Shown here piece after piece: positions 14,952 through 15,839 of a DNA stretch of 15,839 nucleotides. Where the stretch lies: assembly GCA_903888655.1 (NCBI GenBank), contig CAISUR010000478.1, forward strand, positions 1-15,839. Reading direction: 5' to 3'. The position numbers were made by a program, and so were the translations under genes. The DNA is from an uncultured Bacteroidota bacterium. GTDB taxonomy: Bacteria > Bacteroidota > Bacteroidia > Flavobacteriales > Flavobacteriaceae. A model generated the notes under the pieces. That model searched no databases, had not been told where the DNA came from, and was given only the letters and a program-made list of their open reading frames with translations. Position 1 is the stretch's first letter; the number at the start of each line of letters is the position of its first letter.

Positions 14952-15500
14952 TTTTTCAATTACTTCAGGAAAATATTGGTGCTCTAAAACGTGAATTTTA
15001 TCAGCAATTGCTTCGGCCGTTTGGCAATCTTCAATATCGATTGATTTTTGAAAAATGAATTCTCCTTCATCATAATTTTCATTAACATAATGAATTGTGA
15101 TTCCAGTTTCTTTTTCATTATTTTCTAAAACAGCTTGATGCACGTTCAATCCGTACATGCCTTTGCCTCCATAATTGGGCAATAATGCGGGATGAATATT
15201 AATAACTTTATTAGGATATTCATTGATGATGTGTTCGGGAAATTTCCATAAAAATCCGGCTAAAACTATCAAATCGGGTTGGATTTGATTAAGTTGTTCC
15301 AAGACTTTTCCTTCATTTAATTCTTGTTTATTGAAGACTTGGGTTGGAATGTTTAAAAATGAAGCTCGATCTAATACTTTAGCATCAGGATTATTAGAGA
15401 ATATTTTAACTACTTTGGCTGATTCTTTTTCTTTAAAATGCAAAACAATTTTTTCGGCGTTAGAACCCGATCCAGAGGCGAATACTACTATTTTTTTCAT
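14931..15500 (-). CDS. purN: Phosphoribosylglycinamide formyltransferase
   Basis: PurN transfers a formyl group from 10-formyl-THF to GAR in purine synthesis. The 189-residue protein starts with KKIVVFASGSGSNAEKI, the GAR phosphate-binding loop. LAGFLWKFP, then NIHPALLP with catalytic N101 and H103, and YVNENYDEGEF with D144 complete the active site. A short glycine-rich insertion (GGKGMYG, 111-117) separates it from the E. coli form. The frame extends 30 codons upstream without an ATG, but ATG 15500 directly precedes the conserved fold and gives the usual length, so I chose it. It heads the purN-rnhA-deacetylase cluster and is divergent from acpP. No exact TAnnTTTG promoter was found. Confidence 0.95.
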   Translation of the reverse strand: MKKIVVFASGSGSNAEKIVLHFKEKESAKVVKIFSNNPDAKVLDRASFLNIPTQVFNKQELNEGKVLEQLNQIQPDLIVLAGFLWKFPEHIINEYPNKVINIHPALLPNYGGKGMYGLNVHQAVLENNEKETGITIHYVNENYDEGEFIFQKSIDIEDCQTAEAIADKIHVLEHQYFPEVIEKLIAHNS

Positions 15501-15628
15501 CGAAGCTGTTTTAAATTTTACACAAAAAAAAGAATAATAAATCAGATAAAAGAGTTCTTTATGAAATAATTTTTTTAATTTCGTAGTCACATTTATTAAC
15601 TAAAAGATGGTTTTAAGATAAAGTTTTT

Positions 15629-15636
15629 TATTTTTG
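15629..15636 (+). promoter_or_regulatory. Promoter -7 element of acpP
   Basis: TATTTTTG matches TAnnTTTG. The trinucleotide 19 bases upstream is ATG (15607-15609), one base off TTG. The start codon is 30 bases downstream. The position and the high expression expected of acpP make this plausible. Confidence 0.55.
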
Positions 15637-15666
15637 CCAACAATTTAAATTTTAAAATTAAAGATT

Positions 15667-15839
15667 ATGTCAGACATTGCATCAAGAGTTAAAGCGATTA
15701 TCGTAGACAAATTAGGCGTTGACGAGAATGAAGTTGTAACAGAAGCAAGCTTCACAAACGATTTAGGAGCTGATTCATTAGACACTGTTGAGCTTATTAT
15801 GGAGTTCGAAAAAGAATTTGATATTCAAATTCCAGACGA
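15667..15839 (+). CDS. acpP: Acyl carrier protein, 5' part (cut by window end)
   Basis: This is the cytoplasmic carrier of growing acyl chains in fatty-acid synthesis. The first 57 residues are present of a family length near 78. S37 in GADSLDTVE is the serine that receives 4'-phosphopantetheine. The protein is strongly acidic, and helix II (LDTVELIMEFEKEF) is intact. The start is the ATG just before SDIASRVKAII. It is transcribed away from purN. The missing C-terminus is a window-edge effect, not a truncation. fabF is often found next in related genomes but lies outside this window. Confidence 0.97.
   Translation, partial: MSDIASRVKAIIVDKLGVDENEVVTEASFTNDLGADSLDTVELIMEFEKEFDIQIPD

Noticed and set aside
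15501..15590. 30-codon extension of PurN
   Set aside because: It has no ATG and no family similarity, and it precedes the conserved KKIVVFASGSGSN start at ATG 15500.

Overview
The window is a stretch of Bacteroidota chromosome, most likely from Flavobacterium or a close relative. The base composition is AT-rich. Start codons lack Shine-Dalgarno sequences, and several genes carry the Bacteroidota promoter -7 element TAnnTTTG. Secreted proteins end in type IX secretion (T9SS) C-terminal sorting domains. The housekeeping proteins (MtgA, RibF, BioB, TadA, PurN, RNase HI, acyl carrier protein) read as flavobacterial. No insertion sequence, phage, CRISPR array, rRNA or tRNA was seen.

Layout from left to right. 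Positions 1-421 are non-coding. A minus-strand pair follows: an FAD-dependent oxidoreductase whose stop codon overlaps the start of mtgA (TAATG). Positions 2509-10172 hold three tandem minus-strand paralogues of a secreted reprolysin-like zinc metalloprotease (807-907 residues). Each has a signal peptide, a conserved N-terminal segment, an HExxHxxGxxH catalytic domain, beta-sandwich modules and a 79-residue T9SS tail. Each has its own TAnnTTTG promoter element and its own hairpin terminator. The third paralogue carries an extra proprotein-convertase P-domain. On the plus strand come a small putative lipoprotein, ribF, bioB and tadA. Convergent to these is a tight minus-strand cluster, purN - rnhA - polysaccharide deacetylase, with 2-bp gaps. 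acpP, divergent from purN, runs off the right edge.

The protease block is the accessory part and the most interesting region. It looks like duplication of a whole transcription unit that included the terminator-promoter module between genes. The copies then diverged in module content, in the N-terminal segment and in terminator sequence, the last with compensating base changes. The proteases would be exported by Sec, passed through the T9SS, and used outside the cell or on its surface. The flanking genes serve cell-wall synthesis, flavin, biotin, tRNA wobble modification, purine and fatty-acid synthesis. They show no clear functional link to the proteases. I did not find a convincing novel multi-gene system. 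The best leads are the protease triplication, the paralogue-specific P-domain, a candidate cysteine switch and a deacetylase with an altered metal motif.
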